Source: Sepioteuthis lessoniana
Lineage: Eukaryota > Mollusca > Cephalopoda > Myopsida > Loliginidae
Direction: 5' to 3'
DNA: 64,000 nt
NCBI GenBank assembly: GCA_963585895.1
Contig: OY757911.1
Location: 88,748,275 to 88,812,274 of the forward strand
This document shows, one piece after another, positions 54,085 through 64,000 of the stretch. The notes under the pieces are model-generated. The model was not told the origin of the DNA. It made no database searches and saw only the letters and a program-made list of their open reading frames with translations. Position 1 is the stretch's first letter; each line of letters begins with the position of its first letter. The translations under genes were made by a program, and so were the position numbers.

Positions 54085-54400
54085 TATTTTTTATCTGCAA
54101 AACAGTGACAACCGGGAAGAGACCTGTTGACTAGTTCGGAAAAGACTACTTGACAAATTGGAAAGACAAGTGATAGTGAGGAGAGACCTCAAAAGGAAGC
54201 ATGTCAGGGTTGGCAACCCAATGCATGGATGTCAAAATAATGCTATGGATAGAAATATAAGTGAACATCCCCAGGGGAGCCCAAGAAGAGGGAGAATGAT
54301 ATCCCCATTAGGACAGATCAATCGGAAATGAACCAAGCCTTGTGTCCATGGACTATGATGATGATATGCCCAAGTGGAAAAAAATGCAAAAATATACGAG
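54085..54400 (+). pseudogene. Possible RTE-like LINE end fragment
   Basis: Fragments such as AGGGAGAATGATATCC and an ATGATGATGATATGCC run near 54353 resemble the end of RTE-type elements. Frames are broken. Low confidence. Confidence 0.35.
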
Positions 54401-54529
54401 GGTTAAAAATACATCAGGCTCGTATGAAGTGTCAGGTGGAATCAAGCCAGACGCAGCATGTGGGAATTCCTTCCGAGGAGACGTAGGAGGTGCAGGGCTA
54501 GGAAGCCCACCACAGCACCCAGTCCCCCC

Positions 54530-54800
54530 AAGCTGAGGCTCAAGATTCACCTGGCATACCCAAAACATTTAAAAAAAGGATTAAATGGCCCGTGGCCAAA
54601 GATAAAAAAGCACGGCACGATTTCGATGAGGACATTAGTGAGATCCTTGAAATAACATCTAAAGGCTCATTGGATAAAAGATTAATAACAACAGTTAAAA
54701 TAAGTGTCAGTTATGCAACGGAATGTTATGGTTATGAAGACACCTTAGTCTGGAGAGAGCTGAGTACTGGACAGGAAGACAAAAGCTGTGTAAATGAATA
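54530..54800 (+). pseudogene. LINE reverse-transcriptase N-terminal region fragment
   Basis: The plus strand reads GIPKTFKKRIKWPVAKDKKA, HDFDEDISEILEITSKGSLD, KRLITTVKISVSYATECYGY. The 'RIKWP....W..FD.D....L.....G..D..L.......Y..E.FG' order occurs just upstream of the reverse-transcriptase domain in one group of LINEs. The frame runs on as ordinary sequence to a stop at about 54799, without the polymerase domain. Confidence 0.65.
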
Positions 54801-54912
54801 ATTTCGAAAAATCCATATGTTAAAAAAGTGCCCTCGCAGATCACTAAAATAGACAGATCCGCGTATTTGATTGTTTGTTTGCAACAACCAATCAGATGCG
54901 CGGATGAGCGGT

Positions 54913-55123
54913 CTATAATTGTCCAAATGAATAAAAAGCCAATTTAATTTTTTTTTTTAATGTTATGCGAACTGGAGGGTGTATCAGAGATGATCAATCT
55001 CTGATAGGGTCTGCTGGGTGAGAGGAGTATCATGTTGGAAGACCCGAAACTCCCCAAGGAACCAAGCAAAACATCACTGATGACACCCTCTGGCGCTAAA
55101 TGTATTAATGCATATATTTAAAG
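54913..55123. repeat. Right member of the direct repeat pair
   Basis: It starts CTATAATTGTCCAAATGAAT and ends ATGCATATATTTAAAG, parallel to 53879-54084, with small indels. Confidence 0.85.
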
Positions 55124-55196
55124 CACACTATATTCTAGTCAATTTCCTGAGAAAAGTTTTTATTATTCACTGGTATACTCAAACTAGTATCCTCAT

Positions 55197-55822
55197 CTTG
55201 GTTGGTTGGGTTTTAAGGCATATCAACCTTTGTAGGTTATTTAACACCAAATCCATTTTTATGCAAATATCCAGTTCTATTCAAAACAATTCAGTTTAGC
55301 GTGAGTACACAATTGTCAAAAACATTTCTATTTCAAGCTATTCAGTTTATTCAAACAGTTCTAATTCAAACAATTCAGTTTAATATAAGTACAGATTTTG
55401 TTTACACACAGTTAAATGTCAAAACAGTTTTATATTAAACAATTCATTTCAGCATAAGTATAATTTCAATGTCAAAAACAGTTCCATTTCAAACAATTCA
55501 GTTTAGCATAAGTACACAGTTTAATTGTCAAAAACATTTCTATTTCAAACAATTCAGTTAAGTCAAAAAGTTCTAATTCAAAGAATGCAGTTTAGTTCTA
55601 TTCAACCCATATAGATAGGGCCCTATCAGATGCTACCACTCCGGGCCAGAGGGGACCTGGTGGCAATGAAGAGGTGCTCTGCATTCCCTAAAGCCCTAGC
55701 ATCACTGGAATCTCACCATCAGATTGTTTAGTGTCATATCTACAACACTCATAAGGGGAGGGTCTTACCCCTCTGCAGAGAAGTGGTCGGTGTAATCTAC
55801 AGCCCAAGCCGACTGGGCAATC
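55197..55822 (-). repeat. SINE family D copy
   Basis: Tail GGGTTTTAAGGCATATCAAC, seven or more minisatellite units, head GGGCCCTATCAGATGCTACC to AGCCCAAGCCGACTGGG. Confidence 0.88.
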
Positions 55823-55827
55823 CCCAT

Positions 55828-55925
55828 CTTGGTTGTTATTGTCACAGTCTTTGTCATCCTTCAGGTATCTGTCATAGTAACATTCTGGAAATTTTGAACC
55901 AAACACTTTATTCAATCCACAGTGA
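55828..55925 (-). repeat. CATCTTGGTTG-type repeat, single arm
   Basis: CATCTTGGTTGTTATTGTCA, CATCCTTCAGGTATCTGTCA, GGAAATTTTGAACCAAACAC, TTTATTCAATCCACAGTGAT. It corresponds to one arm of the inverted structures at 56510-56965 and 59697-60060. Confidence 0.65.
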
Positions 55926-56099
55926 TAGATTGTTCTTATTTTGCTGTTTATTTGTAGAGGATTGCTTTTATCCTACAGGACAATCAAGTAAAAAATGTTA
56001 TTTAAAAAAAGAAGGAAACACATAGAACAAGATTTTTATCAAAATATAAGAAAATAATTATTTACTGATTTGTTCGGACTAATGTTCTTTTTTTTATAT

Positions 56100-56460
56100 T
56101 ATTATAACTCCTTGTGAGTTTTTCACACCAGCATTAGCTGATAGTCTTTTGATGAAGTCTGAGTGACAGCAAGTCTCCTCAGGTCTCCAGGACTCTTCTC
56201 AGTATTCTAGCCAATCCCAACAATGCTTTAATCTGGATGGTCTTGATTTGTCTCCTGATTTTCAACTCTTCCAGTCCCCATTCCAAGCCTTTTGGGACCA
56301 TTTGAAGAGCACCAATTACAATTGGTATCACCCTCATCTTTATGTTCCACAGCTTTTTTTAGTTCTCTTGCAAGGTCTAAGTACTTGTCTCTCTTTTCAC
56401 TTTCTTATATTTTCATTCTGTGGTCCACTGGGACAGCCAATTATTATTACTATTATTATT
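56100..56460 (-). pseudogene. LINE 3' end, same family as 9880-10830
   Basis: Minus-strand relic sharing CTCCTTGTGAGTTTTTCACA, GACAGCAAGTCTCCTCAGGT, CAATTACAATTGGTATCACC and CTTATATTTTCATTCTGTGG with the 10 kb copy. Frames are broken. Confidence 0.75.
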
Positions 56461-56509
56461 AATAATGTAGAGTAGTAGTAGTAGTAGTGACAATGCTTTA
56501 GCTATTGAT

Positions 56510-56965
56510 ACAACCTTCTTCAACCGCATCATAATTGGTAACCAGGAAATTTTGAACTGAACCCTTTATTCAATTCACAATTTTGCTGTCCATGCTTAGA
56601 GGATATCTCTTAGCTATTATTTCTTCTTAATTCATCCTTGAGATGTTGCTTGTCTGTCTTTTTTACTAAAACAGAGTATATGACTTATGACTGTCAGTTC
56701 AACTAGATGCACTTTACCCAATACTTTTAATCACGAAGCTATTGTCCTAAAGTGGATAAAAACATTGGTAAAATGAATCCAAAAACCTGGCAGTAATGAG
56801 TCTTTCACCTCTAACTAAGGGCAGTAAAATCAATTCCTATGGATTGAATAAAAAGTTTGGTTTGAAATTCCCAGAAAGTTACTAACTACAAAATATATTT
56901 GAAGGAGGTTGGGGAGCACAATGTCCAAAACATTGTGACTATGATAAACCAAGATAAGGACACTA
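56510..56965. repeat. Inverted pair of the CATCTTGGTTG-type repeat, diverged
   Basis: Left arm 56510-56580 (GAAATTTTGAACTGAACCCT, TTATTCAATTCACA) and right arm 56836-56965 (TGGATTGAATAAAAAGTTTG, GAAATTCCCAGAAAGTTAC, CCAAAACATTGTGACTATGA) are inverted relatives. Confidence 0.65.
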
Positions 56966-57039
56966 ATCAGGGTAAATTAGCATATGATAAGTTTAGAGTT
57001 CACTGAACCAGTGTATATAAGTTTTATGCATGATTTAAC

Positions 57040-57170
57040 TTGAGGTAGGTGTATGAACCCCCCTTATCTGCTAGCTGTAGGTGGGAGTTTAGAGGATTCA
57101 TTGCTGTTCTTCTACAAGGATGGCTTTGGCATTAAATAACCGACACAGGTTGATATGTTATTAAAAAAGA
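57040..57170 (+). repeat. 3' half of SINE family C
   Basis: GAACCCCCCTTATCTGCTAG, CTACAAGGATGGCTTTGGCA, TTAAATAACCGACACAGG, GTTGATATGTTATTAAA. Confidence 0.72.
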
Positions 57171-57820
57171 AACCCAATCAATACAGGGATTGAACTCATG
57201 ACTACTAACTAATTAGATACACTTTAACCAATGCTTTATACAACATAAAACTCCCTTTCTTTCAATATTGATAAATAACTCAATAACATTTCTGGTTTCC
57301 AACAATCGAGATCCAATTCTTTGCCTGAACAAACTTAGTTTTTGTGAGGAAATAGAATCAAAGAAAAGAAACATTAGAAAAAATATTATTTTCTCAGGTT
57401 TGAGAAATCATTTCAAAATGTCCGTCTAAATTTATGTCTTATCACCCTCTTGCTTTCAATATATTTCTCTCATTCTATTTCTTGTATTTCCAGCTCTTTA
57501 ACCATTATTTTTTCTTTTCTCTTCAAGCATTCATGTCTATTCCTGACTGTTAAATGGACAAAAAATTTAACTTTCTCCTACTGTGCAACAATTTCTTCTT
57601 AGGAAATGACAGTCTATAAATTACATAAATTCTCATTATGTTTGATTGTATATAACCAGAACCCAGCAAAAATGGCATGTTATAACAATAGGCTTAACAT
57701 GCTTTAACTTAGAGAATAAAATAATTTTCAATCTAATTTACAACTGAATAATAATTTTGTCGGGTCTGAGTTTATGCTGAAAATCATTTTCTCAATATAT
57801 GTATTTATCAATTCCGCCAC
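57171..57820. other. Non-coding DNA, nothing recognised
   Basis: No exon or named repeat is seen. Confidence 0.4.
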
Positions 57821-57824
57821 ACAG

Positions 57825-58080
57825 ACAGGATGTGACACAGCCAATTCTTAAGCATAGTTTAACAGGTTTAAATTCAGAGTTTTCCTTCTAGACTGATAGC
57901 CTAACCAAGGCTAAAGAACCCAGTCTGCCCTACTGCTGGAGGGGGGGGGGAGAATGATTTGATTCATACTTTTCCCAAGGGTATTAGTGCTATGTAAAAT
58001 GCAATCAGCCTCGTCCAGGATTTGAACTTATATAGCCTTGTCTTTTTCCTATGACGACAACAGTTACACCATGGTAACCT
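57825..58080 (-). repeat. SINE family B copy
   Basis: AGGTTTAAATTCAGAGTTTT, AACCAAGGCTAAAGAACCCA, TCCCAAGGGTATTAGTGC, GCCTCGTCCAGGATTTGAAC, and the head ACAGTTACACCATGGTAACC at the right. It contains a G10 run near 57940. Confidence 0.86.
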
Positions 58081-58240
58081 CATTTTCTTGATATAACAAA
58101 TAACTATAAAATGCTAATTAGAATCCTTCACTTTTTCCTAAATAGAAGCATCAATATCATTATGGACAGCTGTTAACAATATGAACCCAATGGATTTCTG
58201 GGCCATCTCGTAATAATTAAAATAGCTGCAACATTTGAAG

Positions 58241-59312
58241 GTGAGTCAAAAAGGAATGCCTTTTTCTTCAGTACAAGAATAATTACTAACACAGGAACAT
58301 GTATCATACATCAAAATGAAATTGGTCCGCATTGGATCACATTCCTACTTCTCAACATAGTCACTGTTTCTCTTAATAGCAATGTTCCACTATCAGATGA
58401 GAGCATGTATCCTTGCCTCATAAAATTCTGTTGACTGTTCTTTGAGCTACTTCATCACTGCAGCTTTCATGTCCTCGTCACTGCCATAATATTTGTCTCT
58501 TAAACGCTCTTTCATGAGGCCAAAGGGATGATAAACATTATGCCAGTGACAAGGAATTGAAAACTGAAGTGATGAAGCAGTTCAAAGAACAGTCAACAGA
58601 ATTTTACAAGGCAAGGATACATGTTCTTATTCGAAGGTGGAACATTACTAATGAGAGAAACAGTGAATATATAGAGAAGTAGGGTTTGAGTTGGTTTTAT
58701 GGCACATCAACCATTGAAGTTTATCAATGCCAAATCCATTTTTAAACATATAAACAGTTCTATTTCAAACAATTCAGTTTAGTATAAGTATAGTTTTTTG
58801 TTTACACACAGTTAAATGTCAAAACAGTTTTATTTCAAACAATTCAGTTTAGCGTAAGTACAGTTTCAATGTCAAAAACAGTTCTATCTCAAACAATTCA
58901 GTTTAGCATAGAAAAACAATTCCATTTCAAGCAATTCAGTTAAGCATAAGTACCCAGTTTAGTCCTATTTGACCCATAGATAGGACCCTATAAAGTGCTA
59001 CCACTCCGAGCCAGAGTGAACCTGGGAGCGATGGCAATAAAGGGGCACTCCGCATTTCCCAAAGCTTCGGTATTACTGGAGCCTCACCATCAGATTGTTT
59101 AGTGTTATATCCAGGACACTTTTTTTGGGGGGGGGGAGTCTTACCTCTCTGCAGAGAAGCAGTCAGTGTATTCTACAGCCCCAGCCAACTGAGCAAGAAA
59201 GGTAGGGATGTGATCCACAGAGGACCAATTTCATTTTAACGTATGATACATGTTCCTCTGTCAGTAATTATTCCTGTACTAATGAAAAAGGCATTACTTT
59301 TTGATTCATCCC
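58241..59312. mobile_element. Head-to-head foldback of two mariner 3' ends
   Basis: Arm 1 (58241-58490) and arm 2 (58538-59312, less a SINE D) are inverted copies of the 3' end of one mariner. The outer ends read GAGTCAAAAAGGAATGCC and, from the right, GAATCAAAAAGTAATGCC. Arm 1 encodes on the minus strand DKYYGSDEDMKAAVMK, a stop, and LKEQSTEFYEARIHALI. Arm 2 encodes on the plus strand KTEVMKQFKEQSTEFYKARI and HVLIRRWNITNERNSEYIEK. A 47-bp spacer holds further transposase sequence (VYHPFGLMKERLR) belonging to arm 1. Confidence 0.87.
58685..59200 (-). repeat. SINE family D inserted in foldback arm 2
   Basis: Tail GGTTTTATGGCACATCAACC, minisatellite of CAATTCAGTTTAGCGTAAGT units, head GACCCTATAAAGTGCTACCA to AGCCCCAGCCAACTGAG. 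A GTAGGG motif on both sides is a possible short target duplication. Confidence 0.87.
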
Positions 59313-59696
59313 AGTACAAATAATTCAAATTAGAATTAAGGTAGATAAGGGATGAATACTCTGGGGCAGGATATGTAAATCCACAGAATAAAATCAGAAC
59401 ATTAATTAATTAATGTCAGGTTATATAAAAGGAATAAAGAAAAAGTACAAACATGGAATCAGAAAATTGGATTGATGTAAATGAAAAAATAACAGAGGAG
59501 AAATAATGAATGGAAAAAGAGAGAAATTATAAATATATAGACAGATGCATGAGGGTGGATCAATGAATCTAAATTTTCACTGTATAATGTTTAACCAATC
59601 TCATTGATATCCGTTACTGAATTAAGTGCATTGACAAAGAAGATTATGTTGAAAAATAAATATTTGTTATTATTTTCTTCTCATTGCAGACTGTTA

Positions 59697-60060
59697 AACT
59701 CATCTTGGTAACAATACCCACAATGTTTTGGCCACTGTACTCTCCGGCATTTAGGTGCCTTTTCTCATATTTGATAACCTTCTGGGAATTCCAAACTTAA
59801 CTTTTTATTTGAATCATGGGAGTTGACAGTCCTCATTCACTTGTCTATGCCTTGGTGGTATCTCATATTGGCGGAATAAGAACTATCTACCCTCATGATT
59901 TAAATAAAGGGTTAAGTTCGAAATTCCTAGAAGGTTACTGAATACAACAAAAGGCATCAAAAAAAGCCATAAGAGGACAGCGTTGGAAATGTTGTGAGTA
60001 TAGCAACCAAGATGAATATAGTAGTCCACAATGTGTAGAGAATAATGATTATAACAAAGA
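59697..60060. repeat. Inverted pair of the CATCTTGGTTG-type repeat
   Basis: Arms of about 125 bp, 59697-59822 and 59898-60040. Paired blocks: CTCATCTTGGTAACAATAC with TAGCAACCAAGATGA, CCACAATGTTTTGG with GGAAATGTTGTGAG, and ATAACCTTCTGGGAATTCC with AATTCCTAGAAGGTTACT. Confidence 0.8.
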
Positions 60061-60480
60061 CTCATCTCGGAAGTATAAACAGATAAATGTTTGTTGTGTA
60101 AGATAAATACTTTTTCATCATCAGACTATGAGCTTCTTGATGTGATGTACCTCTGTATATAAATATTTATTAGAGAGAAGGAGAGAAATAGCCTGGTGTA
60201 AACCCACCCATTACAAGTTCATATAATCAATGATATTGAAAAAATAAATTCAAAGTCATAGGAGATGCCATTGATTAAAAGCACATGTGAGGGTCGATAT
60301 GAGAAAGGAAGAATTTGTGAATTGGATCACAACCTTTCTTCAAATGGATCTACCAACTACATTAGTACCAAGTAAGAATGGATGACAATATGAATCATCT
60401 CCATGAAATACATACAATAAAACTCAGTCAATTTTAGTTTTTATCAAACCTCCTTACTTTTACATACATGCAGAATTATG
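60061..60480. other. Non-coding DNA, nothing recognised
   Basis: No exon or named repeat is seen. Confidence 0.4.
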
Positions 60481-60484
60481 GGGA

Positions 60485-60772
60485 TATACTTAGAATAACT
60501 GTTATCATCATAGGAAATGAACTCAACGACTTGAGTTCAAATCCTGGACAAGGCTATTTGCATTTCACTTTACACTAATGCCCTTGGGAAAGGCATGAAT
60601 CCTTTTCTCCATCTGCCCAGCTATGATTAAATAGTAGGATAGACTGAATTCTTCAGCCTTGGTTAGGCAACTAGTCTAGGAGAAGGAAAACTGAATTCAA
60701 AACCAACTTTACTCTACTAAAAAATTGACCTAGTGTCACATTCTGACCATAGAAGAAGGGTTGGGTAAATAC
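60485..60772 (+). repeat. SINE family B copy, near complete
   Basis: ATACTTAGAATAACTGTTAT head, B box GAGTTCAAATCCTGG, CCCTTGGGAAAGGCATGAAT, AGCCTTGGTTAGGCAACTAG, tail TTGACCTAGTGTCACATTCT. Confidence 0.88.
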
Positions 60773-60943
60773 ATCTATTGTAATAAAGTTTGCTTTAATA
60801 AAATAAATGGAAAAATAACTGCACCGTTGTATTTGATATGCAAGTGCTTGCTTTAATTCTGACACCTTATTGATACTGAATAAAAAGAAAGGAAAAAAAA
60901 GAGTATCCAGATAGTATTATGTAAAAGAAATAAAAGTAAAGTA

Positions 60944-61195
60944 AACTTGGCGACCTTAGTCAAGAGTGACCCAAAGGCTCCCTTTTCAATAGCTACTACA
61001 CTGAAGTGTAGGGAAGGGCGTTACTCCTTTCCCTGGATTGCTCCACTTTACCCTTGATCTGAACCTTATAATGGTGAGTGTTAACCAAGGTGGTATCAAG
61101 TACCATTTTTTAAGTCTTTGGTATGACTCGACCTGGGATTGAACCCTGGTCTACCAGACCATTGGTGAACACTCTATTCATTAAGCCAATGAAGA
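60944..61195 (-). repeat. SINE family A copy
   Basis: From TTGGCGACCTTAGTCAAGAG to CTCTATTCATTAAGCCAATG, with the complement of the B box (GGGATTGAACC) near 61137. Confidence 0.9.
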
Positions 61196-61604
61196 GTGGT
61201 AGATAAACCAGGTACATAGGTGTCAAATGCATCCCAACAACCAGACACACAGGCTTAAAACCACACTCTGCATCATTTGCATACCAGAACATTAGAAACA
61301 ACATGATACTTCAAATTATGAATAATGCAATAGTAGTTTCATTGAAGGTAGGTACAGCAAACGTCTTTTGCCACAGATCTTCCATCAATTCATGAAAGCA
61401 AGTATACTGAGGATCGGTAGGTAAGAGATTAATGGCTTACTTAAAAAAAAAACAAAAAACGTCTGTCTTGTTGTCCACTGTCTTTCTCAACAGATTTCTT
61501 TCTTTTTTTTGCTGTTATCTCTTAGGTGGTCGATATCAGTTTTAAAAATAAAGTAAATCTTTTTAAAAACTTCCAACTTCTTATGAATTTCATTTAAAAT
61601 ATGT

Positions 61605-62440
61605 TAATGGCATATCAATCTTCATAGGTTATTTAATGCCAAAGCCATCATTGTAAAACAGTAGTGGTATTATTGAACTCATAGCTGGAAATTTGCCCAG
61701 TTGGCTGGAGCAGTAGAATACACTGACTGCTTCTCTGCAGAGGGGTAAGACACCCCCAACGAGTGTCCTGGATATGATACTAAACAATATGATGGTGAGG
61801 TTCCAATAATACTGGAGCTTTGGGGAATGCAGAGTAACCCCCTATTGATATCACTCCTAGGTCCACTCTCGCCCGGAGCAGTAGCACCTGATTGGGTCCT
61901 ATCTATGGGTTAAACAGAACTAAACTGTGTTTTTATGCTAAACTGAGTTGCTTGAAATAGAACTGTTTTGACCATTTAAATTGTGTATTTATGCTAAACT
62001 GAATTGCTTGAAATGGAACCGTTTTTCTATGCTAAACTGAATTGTTTGAAATGGAACTGTTTTGACATTTAACTGTGTATAAACAAAAACTATACTTATA
62101 CTAAACTGAATTGTTTGAATTAGAACTGTTAGACTAAACTGAATAGCTTGAAATAGAAATGCTTTTGACAAACTGTGTAATTTATGCTAAACTGAATTGT
62201 TTGAAATAGAACTGATTATTTGTATAAAAATGGATTTGGCATTAAATATTCTACAAAGATTGATATGCCATAAAACCTAAACAAACATACATAGCTGGGG
62301 GGGGGGAATAAAGGGGTTCATATCTTTCCCAAGGGTATTAGTCCAAAAGCGAATGTAATAGAATGCTTGGAGCTCAAATTCACTCACCAGTGTCACAGTC
62401 CAGCATGTTAGTCCCCACACCAAGGGAAATCCCTACTTCC
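61605..62440 (-). repeat. SINE family C copy split by SINE D
   Basis: Left part 61605-61688 (AATGGCATATCAATCTTCAT, AGTGGTATTATTGAACTC) and right part 62290-62440 (GGGGTTCATATCTTTCCCAA, GGGTATTAGTCC, TGTTAGTCCCCACACC) join to make one family C copy. Confidence 0.85.
61689..62289 (+). repeat. SINE family D copy nested in SINE C, 9-bp duplication
   Basis: Full plus-strand copy: GCCCAGTTGGCTGGAGCAGT head, GTGTCCTGGATATGATACTA, then units of ACTGAATTGTTTGAAATGGA, then tail GATTGATATGCCATAAAACC. CATAGCTGG is duplicated at 61680-61688 and 62290-62298. Best plus-strand reference copy of family D. Confidence 0.9.
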
Positions 62441-63595
62441 ACAACTTTAGCATCCAGAATCATAAGACATAATTAAATACTACATGCTTTGTTATGTTGA
62501 TGACAATAAAACTTGGTTTGTCTATAATGTTGCTTTTTTTAACTTTCAAAGCCAAATGATAAGCAAATTGTCTTTTTCAAATACTTATAAGCAATTACAT
62601 AGGAAAAGTTAGTAAAAGCATAATGATGGAAAGAAAAAACATTTATTTTGTACAATTAATATCTATTTTTCAACAAAATTTTCTTTCTCAGAAATGCACT
62701 TCACTTCATGGTGAATATTGATCAGACAATAATTATTATACAGTAAAAGTTATCAGAAAAAAATTTCACTAAAACTTGTGTATATCTTGTATTTATAATT
62801 GTGTGTGTAAGTGTACTTCGGCAGCAATTTTTCTTTTAGATATCTTCTATTGAAGATAACAAAACTTAAACCCATTATGCTTTTCAGTGTATTTCTGTTT
62901 TCATATTAGTTTGTTTTAGTGTAATATAGATAATAATAGACTCAAATTATTTATTATTTTCAAAACATACTCACAATATATAAGAGACAGAGGGAGAGAT
63001 AAAACTCTTCTGTTTGTTCAGGTTCTACATAAAAATTGTGTTAACAAAACAATTGCTTCTTCCCACCTCAAACAGGTTTATGAGTAGCTTACTATATAAT
63101 TTGACTAAAGTGATTTTTTTTCCTGATGGGGTTAGCTAATTTGCATATTTTGTTTTAAAAGCTGCTTATTCAAAAGAACAAAACAAAACAGATTATTAGA
63201 AAAAATATCAGTTTGAAAGTGAATGAATTATTTTTCATTTTCTATCTTTTTTAATTACTGTTTTTGCTTTTTAAGAAGCAATTCTTATGTTGATTTTCGA
63301 TAATGTTATCAAGATTGACCTTTTTGTAAACGGGCTACGTTAGCCTTATTGTAAATTAAACCATCCACCTCAAAAGTTAACTAAATTTTTCTCAAAAGTA
63401 AGATAAATATATTTACCTACAAAACTGAATCTTCATTTTTGTTGTTGTAGTTAGGTATGTGCATTATTGTTTACCAAATTTGAAAAAAGAAATTGACAAT
63501 TTATTCATCCTAGAAAGTTAGTGATTAAATTTGTGCACTTATGCATATATTCTGAGGAATTTCCATGCGTATTGTGTGAGTGTGTGTGTGTGAAT
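62441..63595. other. Non-coding DNA, nothing recognised
   Basis: AT-rich sequence. No exon or named repeat is seen. Confidence 0.4.
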
Positions 63596-63596
63596 G

Positions 63597-63726
63597 TGTT
63601 AGGATAGTGTAGATACAGTCAATGTCAATTGATGACAGTTTATTGCCTAGGCAATCATCAGACCAATGATTGCATAAGCTAGAAAATGACAGTCACCAAG
63701 TGCCACTGTGTCTACACTATCCTAAC
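63597..63726. mobile_element. Small palindromic MITE with CTGATGA hairpin
   Basis: Ends GTTAGGATAGTGTAGATACA and GTGTCTACACTATCCTAAC are near-perfect inverted repeats. On the minus strand the centre reads CTGATGA, a TTGCC/GGCAA hairpin, TAAAC, and then a TGTCA/TGACA stem, in hammerhead-like order. Confidence 0.75.
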
Positions 63727-63769
63727 TTAAATATATATTCTCTATCACTGATATTGAGCACTCAATTTT

Positions 63770-63930
63770 TAAGCAAAATTTATCAGGTTTGAATTCAGAG
63801 TTTTCCTTTTCCTAAACCAGTTGCCATACCAATGTAAAAGAATCCAGTCTGCCCTACTATTTACCCATAGCTAGAAGAAGAATAATTGAATTCAGAACTT
63901 TCTCTAGGGTATTAGTGCTATGTGAAATAC
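63770..63930 (-). repeat. SINE family B, 3' half
   Basis: TCAGGTTTGAATTCAGAGTT, AACCAGTTGCCATACCAATG, CAGTCTGCCCTACTATTTAC, CTAGGGTATTAGTGCTATG. It breaks down toward the head. Confidence 0.78.
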
Positions 63931-64000
63931 TGTCTTATATAAAATGAAAACAATTTTTCTCTCTGATATGATTAAATATGAAAATAGCATTATTTATGAC

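Overview
This is a 64 kb stretch of AT-rich, intron- and repeat-dominated animal nuclear DNA. There is no sign of bacterial gene organisation. The dense mix of tRNA-derived SINEs, RTE-type LINE 3' ends, Penelope-like fragments and decayed mariner elements, together with a gene split into 50-180 bp exons separated by 3-10 kb introns, points to a mollusc. A cephalopod, most likely an octopus, is my best guess; that is inference from remembered repeat families, not a computed match.

The only host gene I can support lies on the minus strand. Four exons (19215-19036, 15504-15347, 12039-11954, 4218-4139) join in phase with consensus splice sites. They encode the N-terminus, first transmembrane region and early part of an SLC23 (nucleobase/ascorbate transporter, NAT/NCS2) protein. 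Two further small exons upstream (36253-36201 and 29766-29716) are phase-compatible and may add an N-terminal extension. A possible alternative first exon with a CpG-richer flank lies at 21740-21660. The rest of the transporter should lie to the left, beyond position 1.

Everything else is introns and flanking DNA filled with transposable elements. I see four SINE-like families, called A-D here. A (10432 type), B (12410 type) and C (47526 type) have tRNA-like heads. D (61689 type) carries an internal minisatellite and shares its 3' tail with C. Several insertions are nested with clear target-site duplications: A in a LINE, A in D, D in D, D in C, and D in a foldback mariner. There are at least five mariner relics, one Tc1-like relic, two solo LTRs with perfect 4-bp duplications, a Ty3/Gypsy reverse-transcriptase fragment, RTE and other LINE fragments, and two Penelope-like element fragments.

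The most unusual feature is the number of large inverted structures: palindromic MITEs, a head-to-head mariner foldback, a 0.6 kb inverted duplication with a 2.2 kb spacer, and Penelope-associated inverted partners. A short CTGANGA-hairpin-(G)AAA motif, resembling half of a hammerhead ribozyme core, recurs in several otherwise different repeats.
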